From Cryptomeria japonica (lineage: Eukaryota > Streptophyta > Pinopsida > Cupressales > Cupressaceae): 64,000 bases of DNA. Shown here piece after piece: positions 23,001-33,309 of this stretch. Under the pieces are notes generated by a model. The model did not search any database. It was not told where the DNA came from and saw only the letters and a program-made list of their open reading frames with translations. Numbering within the stretch: position 1 is the stretch's first letter; each line of letters begins with the position of its first letter. The stretch spans positions 568,411,095 through 568,475,094 of the forward strand of contig NC_081405.1 in the NCBI RefSeq assembly GCF_030272615.1. Direction: 5' to 3'. The translations under genes were made by a program, and so were the position numbers.

Positions 23001-23643
23001 ATTGGCCCAATTGAAGCTCCTGTGTACCATAGTGGATGATCAGGTGCAGAGCTTAGAGGAGGTAGCAGAGGCAAATTCCAAGAAAGAGCATCAAAAGGCT
23101 CTCAACATTGCCCTAGTGAAGAAGCTTAATGACCTTTGGTCTGAATTGCAAAAAGCACAGAAGGATATAAGGAATGCTCTAGATGAGGGGAATCTTCTAC
23201 TCAACAAGATTTGCCAACCCCATCTGTTCTATGACGATGTGCTTGCATAGAAGCAAAAGATTCAATATGATTTACAGTCATACATGAGCACCTTCAAGCC
23301 ACCATATGACTCCTTTACAACTTATGGGTAAACCGTTCACTAGTTTCATATCTAGTCTACTAAAATAGAGCATGAGATCAGCACCTAGTCATGAGATTTG
23401 CAGGAGCTACAACTGGTTCTACTCCCACATCTGCAAATACTTTGGAAGTGCTATCTTAATCTGGATGCCTTAACAGCGACATAGGAGATGAGCACAATAA
23501 ACGCCATGGAAGAATAGGTCTCCCAAATGCAGACAAAGAAAGAAGTAGCCACCTCCCTACTTGAGTCCTGGTCTTTATCTATGAAACAATTCTTGGAGGA
23601 CTTTAAATCTGTTTTTGACAAGTTTTATTCTTTTCTATCATAA
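20068..23643 (+). pseudogene. ORF2 of element D, about 1190 codons, unknown function
   Basis: It starts MASTSHDSSSATVDS at 20068 and can be read in one frame to 23643, with more than 20 stops and no frameshift. Residues 1-380 correspond to the N-terminal region of ORF2 in B and E: VHGDKMYLERMHDITPQAIHAVTGF parallels VHGEFFW...ITKEAVKAITGLP, and FKFGQLLVGL parallels FRFGNLLVCL. Next come a Lys/Pro/Ala-rich basic stretch, a conserved helical block (about 21470-21830), a strongly charged Glu/Lys segment (22083-22780), and a C-terminal coiled coil (22777-23250) ending near LLESWSLSMKQFLEDF. No protease or polymerase motif and no membrane segment is seen. The Glu/Lys segment should form a long single alpha helix. 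The function is unknown. Confidence 0.8.
22083..22780 (+). repeat. Purine minisatellite coding for a Glu/Lys single-alpha-helix segment
   Basis: Nearly every base is A or G. The core 22128-22460 is built of 24- to 27-bp units translating as EEKKKKDE and EEDKKKK in the ORF2 frame. The alternating blocks of acidic and basic residues match the known ER/K single-alpha-helix design. The matching part of E is Gln/Lys-rich instead, and B has no such block, so it is a lineage-specific expansion. Confidence 0.8.
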
Positions 23644-23906
23644 ACACTTATTATTTTAATGAAACATGGGTTAGTCTGTAATATTATTTTTGTCATTGTT
23701 GGCAAAGGGGGAGAAGTATAAATTTTGAATGTTTTGTTGTATACTTTCATGTTATTTCTATTAAGAAGTAGTATACATTGTATGTTCTGCAAAAGGGATA
23801 GTGTATATGCTCAGGGGGAGTAATTTTGATTATGTCATATTTTTGTTGTAAAACACTTAGATGTCAAAATTTCCTAAGTGTTGCCATCAACGCCAAAGGG
23901 AGAGAT
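23644..23906 (+). other. Three purine tracts before the 3' LTR of element D
   Basis: AAAGGGGGAG at 23704-23713, AGGGGGAG at 23813-23820 and AAAGGGAGAG at 23895-23904, the last touching the LTR. The arrangement is the same as in B and Cop1. Confidence 0.7.
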
Positions 23907-25042
23907 TGTTGGCATTTTTGATGATTATGTTGTGATTGTCATTAATGGACACACACTTGCATTGAGATCATTTTTGTGTGTATAAGTTAAAGCTCAACCG
24001 GTACATGTTCCAACCAGTATGATGCATTATAGTCCTTAGACTATTGGTGTTTTGCAGAAAGTGATTACAGATCTGAAGCAGTATGTTGACCCCAAGTGGT
24101 TTGAGGATCTCAAACGGTATGAAGGATCAGAGTAGCAGAAAACATATTTCCCAGTCTTCATTTTGTCAAACCGACAACCGGTATTCTGCTTGAACCTATA
24201 TTTTGTATGAACCGGTAATACTCTGTGATGAGTTACCAACCGATATTTTGTGATGAGTTACCATCCACCGATTGTTTGATGGTGCCGACACTTTAACGGT
24301 GCTTTTTGTGTCATGTTACCAGATACATCTAGATGCATTGAACCTAGGAAATTGTATTGTAATCCTATTGGATTGACATGAAATCAGATTCCTTTATAAG
24401 GACATCATGTCTAGGGTTTTATGTTGTTGTGATTGATGTTGTTGCTAGGGTTTAAGGTGGTTGAGGAGTTAGAGAGAGTATGAATGTGTAGAAGATTGAA
24501 GTAATGCTAGAATACATTAGGAACGAGCTATCAAGGATCTAAACAAGTAATCTATGCTATTTGCTAGATCATTCACTTGTTGATTACTCACATCTTCAAC
24601 AAGTCTGCAGCCCTTAACTGGGTAGGCCCAAAAATCCTCTTATAAATCCTCTAACAAGGTGGTTCACATCTATGGATCTAAAATCCTCTAGCAAGGTAGT
24701 CTTTAATCGGACTTATCTCCTAATAGAGATTGAGATTCCTAGCAGGATTTGTTCTGGTAAAGAACATTGTAAGACCTTAACCGATTTGGTTCCTATTCTA
24801 CAGATAGTTACTTGTGAGTTCCATCTCACCGTGGTTTTTCCCATTTGGGTTTCCACGTCAAAATATCTTATGTTATGGTGTTTGTGCTTCTGTGGGTGAA
24901 TGCATTATTTGTTATTTGGTTTGCATGTGTGCTAACCAGTTTGTCTACTAAACTGCTTTACTGGTTTACTGTTAGTCTTGCAAAGTGTTTAAGTGCAAAT
25001 ATTTTTGGCATACTAATTCACCCCCCCTCTTAGTATTTATCA
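23907..25042 (+). repeat. 3' LTR of element D
   Basis: 1136 bp, TGTTGGCATTTTTGATG to ...TAGTATTTATCA, followed by the target duplication ATAAG. It contains a second copy of the TATA box (24393-24400) and of the hairpin (24830-24857). Confidence 0.92.
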
Positions 25043-25047
25043 ATAAG

Positions 25048-26104
25048 AACACCGAGATTTTTAAGTGGAAAACCTAAATTGGGAATAACCATGATAAAAT
25101 TATGACTCACAATATATATAACAATTGTTTACAATGATTTAGGCCATAGGCCAGGGAGATCACTACTTTGGAGTTGCATACTAAGGTGCACAACCTTAGG
25201 AAACACACAAAAGAGGGACTTGCACAACTAAAGAGAACTTATTCAAGGCAATATACAAACAAATTGTCTAGATAATAAGAATAAAAAATTCAAACTATAT
25301 AAGGAATAGCATCTACCAACATGTAGATAACAATTCATATCTTAATACTCATTTGTCACACATCCACTCGGTAATACATCTAGACCTCTGCTTTACTTCA
25401 AACATACATAACATTCACATCATATATATTACTACTTCATCTCCAAACTTGCACACACCATCTATCCATTCACACATCCATATATCTCAATACAATTGAT
25501 CTGTCCTTAATATACCAACTAGAACATTAATAACTTCTATTAGGTTGCTTTAAAATATGTAACTTGTATATGCATTATCGACCTAAAATGTTGCATGTAG
25601 AAGGCAAAGAAGACATGTGAAGATTCACACTAAGTCGACACACCTTTCAATTATCCTCATAAATGTTCTACATACAACTACACAAACCAAAACACATAAG
25701 CCGATTCATACCAAACTATTTTACCTTAAATATCTTAATTCGGAACCAAAAATAGAATACGTGGTCTACTACGAAAGAAGCATGACATGTTAGGAGCAAA
25801 TATCAAATGGTCGATAATTAGCTCAAGGCAATAGAAAGATGAGGAAAGTAACATGTTCCTCCACACACTCATGAAACTAGGTCAAAATAGATTGAAGACA
25901 TAAATATCACTCAAAGACAAACATCCATCCAACTGGAAAAATGAGATCAGTCTACCATAATCATTCTACTATAATCAACGTAGCCATTTGTTACTTATCT
26001 AGTGCATATATTTCGAACAAAGATACTATTCACTATAATAGTCAGTAGAGATAGTAACCCATTTTTGAACCAAACAAAAGACATTAATATTCCAAAAATA
26101 CATG
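25048..26104 (-). repeat. Middle segment of the element H LTR
   Basis: AT-rich, no ORF. It carries the conserved LTR hairpin in minus orientation: AGTGG (25064-25068) opposite CCAT (25089-25092), inner CC (25073-25074) and GGG (25081-25083). It lies between the insertions of D and Cop1. Confidence 0.55.
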
Positions 26105-26109
26105 ATATC

Positions 26110-27476
26110 TATTGGGAAGTTTGCTGGAATAATGTGTTGTCATTGATGTCAACATATTCTTCTATGTATTCCACTGTTGTAGTCAGATTGAATAAGTTGG
26201 TTTAGCCTATGTATTACAGATGAGCTGATGCAGATTAAAGGGTTTCTAGTATGTTGTCTGTAGATGGTTCATTCCCATTTCCAAAGGTCCACATGTTGAT
26301 TTGATCGGTTTATAAGGGCCGGTACTAAGGATGATATTCAGATTGTTCGTGTTATTCAGATTTTGGTTTGTGCTCTATATTGCTCCAGAATTATAATATC
26401 TTTAGTTGCAGATGTGTGGGATGTATTATAGACATTGATGTGTGTCCTTAGTTTGATTGGTTCATGATTTGGAAATCCACCAGCAAATATTTCAGGTTGA
26501 CAGTCAATTATGTTGGTGTTCTTGAGCTCCGATAGAGAGATGATGATGAATCTAGTAATTTGAGTTGTTCTGGTGCAATTCACATTGCTTGTGAATATTT
26601 CTAGATCATGTTCTATGCTTATTGGTGGTCTACATTAATTATTATGCACATTATTGAATATTTTTCTTATCTAGTGATGTTCTTCATGTTATGTGCCATT
26701 CATGTTGTTGTAGAGTGTTGTAGATGATTGAGGTAGAATGATTGGAGGTGTTTCATATTTGCGGTGGTTGTTTAGGTATAGACTATGTCTTATTCGACAT
26801 TGTTTTGGTCTGCATGCATTGCTATAGTGTATGTAATTATATTTTATAATATGTTGCGTGTGTTGAGATGACTTATATTTCATAAGTTGATGACTTGTAT
26901 AAATGAATTTAATAATCATTGTAAGGAATCATGTCATGTGCAAATATTGTATCAATCATTTAGTAGTAGGGAAGTTATGTGAAGTTATGCGAAGAAGTGT
27001 GTTGCAAAGAAGATTTGATAGTGAGCTTAACCGAAACTGTACCCAGTCATATGGAGAGGCTATTTTCATAGTTCATGTAATCCAGATTGTTGTTCGAATG
27101 CTTTTGTAAGTTAGTGAGACTTCCTATAAGGTAGTGAGCCTTCCCTAAGGGTTGTATCCCTTTCTAGGTTTCTTGTTTAAGCAGTGAGCTCTAGGTAGTG
27201 TGCCTAAATGCATGTGCATTCCCCATTGTAATATTTCATTGTAATATTCCACTTACTCCTAATAGGGTATTATCTCTTTATGGGTAGGTTCCCACGGTAG
27301 TTTTTCCCTTAACCAGGTTTTCCATGTCAAAAATATTGGTGTTGTGTGTTATTGGTGTGGTGTTGTTTCATTCTTTAAACTATTAATCTTCAGATATTAT
27401 TTGTGGTTTAAGTTGCTACAAGTTTTTGAGAAAACTCATTCACCCCCTTCTAAGTTTTCTGCAATAACAACCAACA
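26110..27476 (+). repeat. 5' LTR of Cop1
   Basis: It starts TATTGGGAAGTTTGCTGG (originally TGTTGGG, as in the 3' copy) and ends ...AACAACCAACA. It matches 31973-33304. A decayed copy of the LTR hairpin lies near 27293-27327. Confidence 0.9.
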
Positions 27477-27478
27477 AT

Positions 27479-27490
27479 TGGTATCAAAGA
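27479..27490 (+). other. Primer-binding site, Met-tRNA type, mutated (Cop1)
   Basis: TGGTATCAAAGA, two changes from TGGTATCAGAGC, two bases after the LTR. Confidence 0.85.
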
Positions 27491-27532
27491 TTGATCCTCC
27501 GGAAGAAGCTTGATCGCTTGAGGAGATCTGGG

Positions 27533-28157
27533 ATGACAACCTTTTATTTCAGGAAGGATAGTCTGAGATTCGATGGAATGAACCACACTCTCTAGAAAAG
27601 ATGGATGCAATGTCATTTGAGATGCATTGGAGAAGATTACTAAGAATGTATATGTTCCTCCAAATGGTCCTACAACTCCGGATGAGATAAAGGAACCAAA
27701 ATATAGTATTAGAGATAAGGAAGCATTGTTGAGTGCCTTGTCCGATTTTGAGATAACAAATGTGATGGACTTAGAGACTCCTCATGAAATCTGGACAAAA
27801 TTAGAGAACTTGAAGATGAGTGAAGATGAGAATACTACTTCTTTTATGCCAAAAGTGAATGAGCTTGTGTGTGGAATCAGATGTGTCGATGGAGTATTGG
27901 AAGAATCTGTGATTGTTGCTAAAGTGTTGAGATCCTTGCCTCCTGCTTACAAGCATAAAGCTGTTGCTATTGATGAGATCCATACTGTGACAAATGTGAC
28001 AAGAGATATGGTGATTGGTAAACTTGCTACTTTTGAGTTGAGTGAGTTTGGAGACTCTCTTCTTAAGATTGAATCTGCATTCAAAGCTATTGTTTCTGGG
28101 AAGCAGAGATAAGATCTGGGAGAAAGTTATACAAGAGTATCCAAATATGAGAAAGAG
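27533..28157 (+). pseudogene. Copia Gag, N-terminal and core region (Cop1)
   Basis: MTTFYFRKDSLRFDGMNHTL, followed by a TAG where Trp is expected, is the start typical of Copia Gag (FDGxNYxLWK). The core (27627-28112) has the helical Gag pattern: MDLETPHEIWTKLENL, the interval with LRSLPPAYKHKAVAI, and a C-terminal GKLATFELSEF. It would form the virus-like particle in the cytoplasm. Frameshifts near 27600 and 28112 break it. Confidence 0.8.
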
Positions 28158-28720
28158 ATGAAAGAAATAGAAGATGAAGAAAGAGAGCCTAAGGAGTTTG
28201 AAGCACTTATTGCTAGAAGATTGCCTAAAGGTGCCGGTAAGTATGAAGTAAAGTTACCTCTTAAATGTTTTTCTTGTAATAAGATAGGAAATTTTGCATC
28301 AAGGTGTCTTGAAAGAGATAGAAATCCTAAGAAGCCATTTAAGCCTAAATATCAAAAGAAGTGTTATTATACTGCTGATGAAGGTGTGACAGATGATGAG
28401 TCAGATAAGGGAAATTCAAGAGATGAATTTGTGTTCATTGATATCAAGGAAGATGATCCTGTAACTACATATTTTACAAGCTGCATTAATGAGGAGAAAG
28501 CTTTGGCTACTAAAGTTGAGGAGAAAGATGAATGGGTTATTGATAGTGGTTTCTCTCATCATATGATAGGTGATAAGAGTAAATTTGGAAAAGTATGATG
28601 GTGGTATAGTAAGATTTAGTGATAACAAAGCTTGTGTAATCCATGGTAGAGGTTCTATTTCTCTTGATGGTAAGCACAATACTGATGATGTGTTGTATGT
28701 TGAAGTTTTAAAGAATAATA
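28158..28720 (+). pseudogene. Zinc knuckle and aspartic protease (Cop1)
   Basis: The knuckle CFSCNKIGNFASRC has Asn where the His ligand belongs. The protease active-site segment WVIDSGFSHHMIGDKSKF keeps D-S-G, with Phe in place of the usual Cys. A frameshift at about 28595 moves the rest of the protease (YDGGIVRFSDN..., 28600-28715) to another frame. It would process the Gag-Pol polyprotein. Confidence 0.8.
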
Positions 28721-28721
28721 T

Positions 28722-29828
28722 TTGAGTGTTGGTCAAATGGTTGATAAGGGATATAACTTGCAATTCAAGAATGGAAGCTGTGAGATCTTGAGTAGCTCTG
28801 AAACTGAGATTGCATCAGGTACAAAGACTAAAGGTAATATATTTCACTTCAATGCTGGTGGTAAAAGTTGTTTGATTGCTCGGGTTGATGAAAGTTGGTT
28901 ATGTCATAGAAGAATGTGTCATGTAAATTTTGATTGCATGGTTAAGATAAGTTCCACTCAAGCAGTGAGAGATCTGCCGAAGTTAACAAATCCTTCTAAT
29001 CTAATATGTAAGGAATGTCAATTAGGGAAGTAGACAAAAGTTACTTATAAGAGAAAATCGTTTAATTCAAATCAATTATTGGATCTTGTACATACTAATC
29101 TATGTGGTCCTTCTAGAGTGAGAAGCTTACAGGGTGACAAGTATTTCATGTTGTTGATTGATGATTATTCAAGAATGATGTGGGTTACCTTCTTAAGGGA
29201 GAAGTCTAAGGCATTGGAGAAGTTCAAGATTTTCAAAGATATGGTTGAAACTAAGACTCAATTGAAGCTAAAATATCTAAAATCTGATAGAGGTGAAGAA
29301 TTCATTTCCAGTGAGTTTAATGCATATTGTGAAGATCATGGAGTTAAGAGACAATTATCTACTCCTAGGACACCACAACAAAATGGTGTTGTGGAAAGAA
29401 AGAATAGAACAATTCAAGAAGCTACTAGAACCATGATGATTGAAGGAAATGTTCCGCATGTGTATTGGAGATAAGGTGTGAGTACTGTAGTATACACTCT
29501 TAACTAGGTAAATGTCAAAGGTGATACTGGTAAGACTCCTTATAAGTTATGGTTTGGTCATCCTCCTATTGTTAGATATTTCAGAATTTTTGGAAGTAGA
29601 TGCTATATCAAAAGAGATGAAGATCTTAGAAAGTTTGATGCTAGATGTGATGAAGGATTTTTTCTTGGTTATTCTACTACAAGTAAGGACTACTAGTGTT
29701 ATAATAAAATATTGAGAAAGATAGTTGAAAGTACTAATGTGAAAGTTGATGAAGGTAATGTAAGACAAATTAGATCTTGTGGATATGATTCTGATGATCA
29801 GGATACCATTTTAGATAAAGGAAAATAA
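28722..29828 (+). pseudogene. Pre-integrase and integrase (Cop1)
   Basis: The zinc-binding part reads CHRRMCHVNF...CKECQLGK. The catalytic core follows: VHTNLCGP, where the first catalytic Asp is Asn (a G-to-A change), then LKSDRGEEF and NGVVERKNRT, with the second Asp and the Glu present. The downstream region up to 29828 holds the integrase C-terminus (RYFRIFGSRCYI...) in a shifted frame. It would insert the cDNA in the nucleus. Confidence 0.85.
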
Positions 29829-31143
29829 TTGCACACCCAAAGTCAAGCCCAAATTTATTCAAAAAAACCTGAGAATGAAGAGAACGTTGGTGCAAATGCT
29901 TGTGCAGAAGAAAGAGTTCAAGAGCCCAAAATTCAAGAAAATCCTAAAATTTTGAGGTATGTGAGGTTGAATCATTCAGAAAATCAGATTATTGGTGATA
30001 AGAATAAAGGTGTAATGACTGGGAGAAGATTTGCTGAAGAAATTTGTTTGATTTCTAAGATTGAACCTAAAGATGTTGATGAAGCACGTAAAGATGAAAA
30101 TTGGATTAAAGCTATGGAAGAAGAATTGAATTAGATTGAGAACAATGATACATAGATTCTAGTTCCCAGACCAAAGGATAAAATATAATTGGAACTAAAT
30201 GGGTATTCTGGAATAAGTTAAATGAACAGGGTAAAGTTGTTCAAAATAAAGCTAGACTTGTATGTAAAGGTTATTAATAGGTGGAAGGAATTGACTAGGA
30301 GGATATTTTTCTTTGGTGGCTAGAATTGAAGCTGTTAGATTATTTCTTGCCTATGATGCTCACAAAGATTTCAAGGTTTATCAGATGGATGCCAAATCAA
30401 CCTTTCTTAATGGTAAGTTGGAAGAAGAAGTCTACATTGAGCAACTGGATGGATTTTGGTTAACAGATGAAAAGGACATGGTTTTTCGGTTGAAGAAAGC
30501 ATTGTATGGATTGAAGCAAGGCCCTAGAGCTTGGTATGCCAGATTGGATAAGTATTTGATAAAGATTAGATTCAATAAAGGTACTGCTGACAGTAATTTT
30601 TATTTCAAGATTGATCATAATAACATTTTGATTGTTGAAGTTTTTGTTGATGACATTGTCTTTTGAGGAAATGATTTCCTATGTAAGAAATTGGCTGAAG
30701 AGATGCAGAATGAATTTGAGATGTCTATGATTGGTGAAATGAAATTCTTTCTAGGATTGAAAATTACTTAGTTGGATAAAGGTATTTTCATATCTTAGTC
30801 CAAGGATATGAAGGAATTGTTGAACAAATTTGGTTTTGAGGACTCTAAACTAGTTGGTACACCTATGGTGACTGGATGTGAGTGGACAAAGGATGATGAC
30901 TCTCCAAAAGCTAGTCAGACCAGATATAGGTTTATGATTGGTGGATTATTGTATTTGACTCAGACTAGACCTCATATAATGAATGATGTGTGTCATGTTG
31001 TTAGATTTCAAGCTAATCCTAAGGAATCTCATGTTACTTCTATAAAAAGGATATTTAGATATTTGAAAGGGACAACTGATTTTGGTTTGTGGTATCCTAA
31101 GAATGATGAATTTACCTTGAGTTCTTTTACAAATGTTGATTAG
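29829..31143 (+). pseudogene. Reverse transcriptase (Cop1)
   Basis: The N-terminal part has the Copia signature WIKAMEEELN, followed by a stop where Gln is expected. The palm has [22 protein letters not shown], then [18 protein letters not shown], and the catalytic FVDD box (about 30640). The connection region runs to FGLWYPKNDEF. Stops at former Gln and Trp codons (for example KGY followed by two stops near 30275) inactivate it. Confidence 0.88.
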
Positions 31144-31599
31144 GCAGGTGATGTTGATGACCAAAAGAGTACTACCAGTGGTTCTTTCTTTTTGGGTAAG
31201 AAGTTGGTCCCTTGGGAAAGTAAGAAGCAGAATGCTATTTCCTTATCTACTGTAGAGGCTAAATAAATTTCCACTGCTAGCAATTGTACTTAAGTAATTT
31301 GGATGAAGCATATGTTGAAGGATATAGGAGTTATTTATGATGAGCCTATTGCTATATATTGTGATAATTCAAGTGCTATCAATATTTCAAAGAATCCTGT
31401 GTTGCAATCCAAAACAAATCATATATCAATCAAGTTTCATTTCTTGAGAGAGAAGGTGAATGAGAAAGAAGACAGATTGAAGTATGTATCTATAAAGGAA
31501 TATAATATTGAACACATCTTTACGAAGCCTTTGCCTAAAGATACTTTTGACTATCTCAGAGAGAAGTTAGGGGTGATTTCCCCTCTTGATGAGATCTAA
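31144..31599 (+). pseudogene. RNase H (Cop1)
   Basis: It continues from the reverse transcriptase: a TAG at the expected D-W-A, SGSFFFLGKKLVPWESKKQNAISLSTVEAK-type sequence, then IYCDNSSAINISKNPV and HISIKFHFLREKV, ending GVISPLDEI. These are the conserved Copia RNase H blocks including the CDN motif. Confidence 0.85.
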
Positions 31600-31972
31600 G
31601 ATGCATGTATTTGCATATGTTCGGTGAACTTTATAGAGATATTTTATGATCTAGATTGATGAGTGAAGTTGCTACTTAGGAGGAGTAGTCAGTGTTGGTG
31701 TTCAGTGGTTCAGATGTATATATTTGTGAAGCTAATTCAAAGTGGAAGAGAATACTGATTCCTGAGCCTTTGTCATTGATGTCAAAGGGGGAGAGAAGCA
31801 TGTGAAAAACTCTATGTGAGAGAAAAGCATTTTGGGATTTGTGATTTGAGTTGTTTGTCTAAGGGGGAGCTAATCCTTGCGATTTTGAGGGATATTGTGA
31901 TGAGTTGATTTCTTTCTTTGCATTGATTATTTTTCACATTCATATGTTGCGATCAATGCTAAAGGGGGAGAT
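31600..31972 (+). other. 3' non-coding region with three purine tracts (Cop1)
   Basis: AAAGGGGGAG at 31784-31793, AAGGGGGAG at 31861-31869 and AAAGGGGGAG at 31961-31970, the last one ending at the LTR. No ORF. Confidence 0.75.
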
Positions 31973-33304
31973 TGTTGGGAATTTTGCTGGAATAATGTGT
32001 TGTCATTGATGTCAACACATTCTTCTAGGTATTCCAGCGTTGCAGTTAGATTGAATGAGTTGGTTTAGCCTGTGTATTGTAGATGAGCTAATGCGAATTA
32101 AAGGGTTTATGGTATGTTGTTTGCATATGGTTCATTCTTATTTGCAGAGGTCCACATGTTGATTTGATTGGTTTATGACGTTCAGTATTGAAGATGATAT
32201 TCAGATTGTTCGTCTTATTCAGATTTTGGTTTGTGCTTCGTATTGCTCCGAAATTATAATATATTTAGTTGTGGATGTATTTTGGAAATTGATGTGTATC
32301 CTTTGTTTGATTGGTTCATGATTTGGAAATCCACAAGAAAATCTTTCAGGTTGACAGATAGTTATGTTGGTGTTCTTGAGCTCCAGTAGAGAGATGATGA
32401 TGATTCTAGTAATTTGAGTTGTTGTGGTGCAATTCACGTGGTTTGTGAATGTTTCTAGATCGTGTTCTATGCGTATGGGTGGTCCACATTGATTATTGTG
32501 TGCGTTATTGAATATTTTTCTTGTCCGGTGATGTTCTTTGTGTTATGCAACACTCATGTTGTTGTAGCGTGTTGTGGATGATCAAGGCATAATTCTTGGA
32601 GGTGTTTCATATTTGCGGTGGTTGTTTGGTCTAGACTATTTCTTGGCCGACATTGTTTTGGTTCACATGCATTGTTATAGCGTGTCTAATTATATTTTGT
32701 AATGTATAACATGTGTTGAGATGACCTATATTTCATAAGTTGATGAATTGTATAAATGAATGTGATAATCATTGTAAGGAATCATGCTATGTTCAAATAT
32801 TGTATCAATTATTCAGTAGCAGGGAAGTTGTCCGAATTTATGTGAAGAAGTGTGTTGTAGAGAAGATTTGACAGTGTGCTTAACTGGAACTATACCCAGG
32901 CATATGGAGATACTTTTTTCATAGTTCATGTAACCCGGATTGTTGTTTGAATGCTTTTGTAAGTTAGTGAGACTTCCTGTAAGGCAGGGAGCCTTCCCTA
33001 AGGGTTGTAGCACTTTTTGGGTTTCTTGTTTGAGAAATGAGCTCTAGGAAGTGTGTCTAAATGCATTGTAATATTTCACTTACTCCTAATAAGGTATTAT
33101 CTCATTGTGGGTAGGTTCCCACCAAATTTTTTACCTTAATCGGGTTTTCCATGTCAAAATTTTTGGTCTTATGTGTGTTATTGATGTGGTGTGGTTTCAT
33201 GCTTTAAATTGTTAATCATCGGATTTGATTTGTGGTTTAAGTTCTTACAAGTTTTTGAGAAAAATGATTCACCCCCCTTTCAGTTTGTTGCATTGTTGCC
33301 AACA
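31973..33304 (+). repeat. 3' LTR of Cop1
   Basis: It starts TGTTGGGAATTTTGCTGG and ends ...CATTGTTGCCAACA, followed by the duplication ATATC. It matches 26110-27476. Confidence 0.9.
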
Positions 33305-33309
33305 ATATC

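Larger units (their letters stand above)
17230..25042 (+). mobile_element. Element D: complete pol-less LTR element with Gag and ORF2
   Basis: 7813 bp, bounded by the target duplication ATAAG (17225-17229 and 25043-25047). The LTRs are 1133 and 1136 bp and very similar. Interior: Met PBS, one-frame Gag (403 codons), spacer, one-frame ORF2 (about 1190 codons), purine tracts. Neither ORF contains an indel relative to its own frame, only stops. No protease, integrase, reverse transcriptase or RNase H motif is present, so it must have moved with enzymes of another element. Most LTR differences are transitions, many at former CCGG sites. Confidence 0.92.
26110..33304 (+). mobile_element. Cop1: complete but decayed autonomous-type Copia element
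   Basis: 7195 bp, bounded by the duplication ATATC (26105-26109 and 33305-33309). LTRs are 1367 and 1332 bp. The interior has Met PBS, gag, zinc knuckle, protease, integrase, reverse transcriptase, RNase H and three purine tracts, in Copia order. Many stops are TAG, TAA or TGA at places where Copia proteins have Gln or Trp, and there are several frameshifts. The first LTR base pair TG has become TA. Confidence 0.93.
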
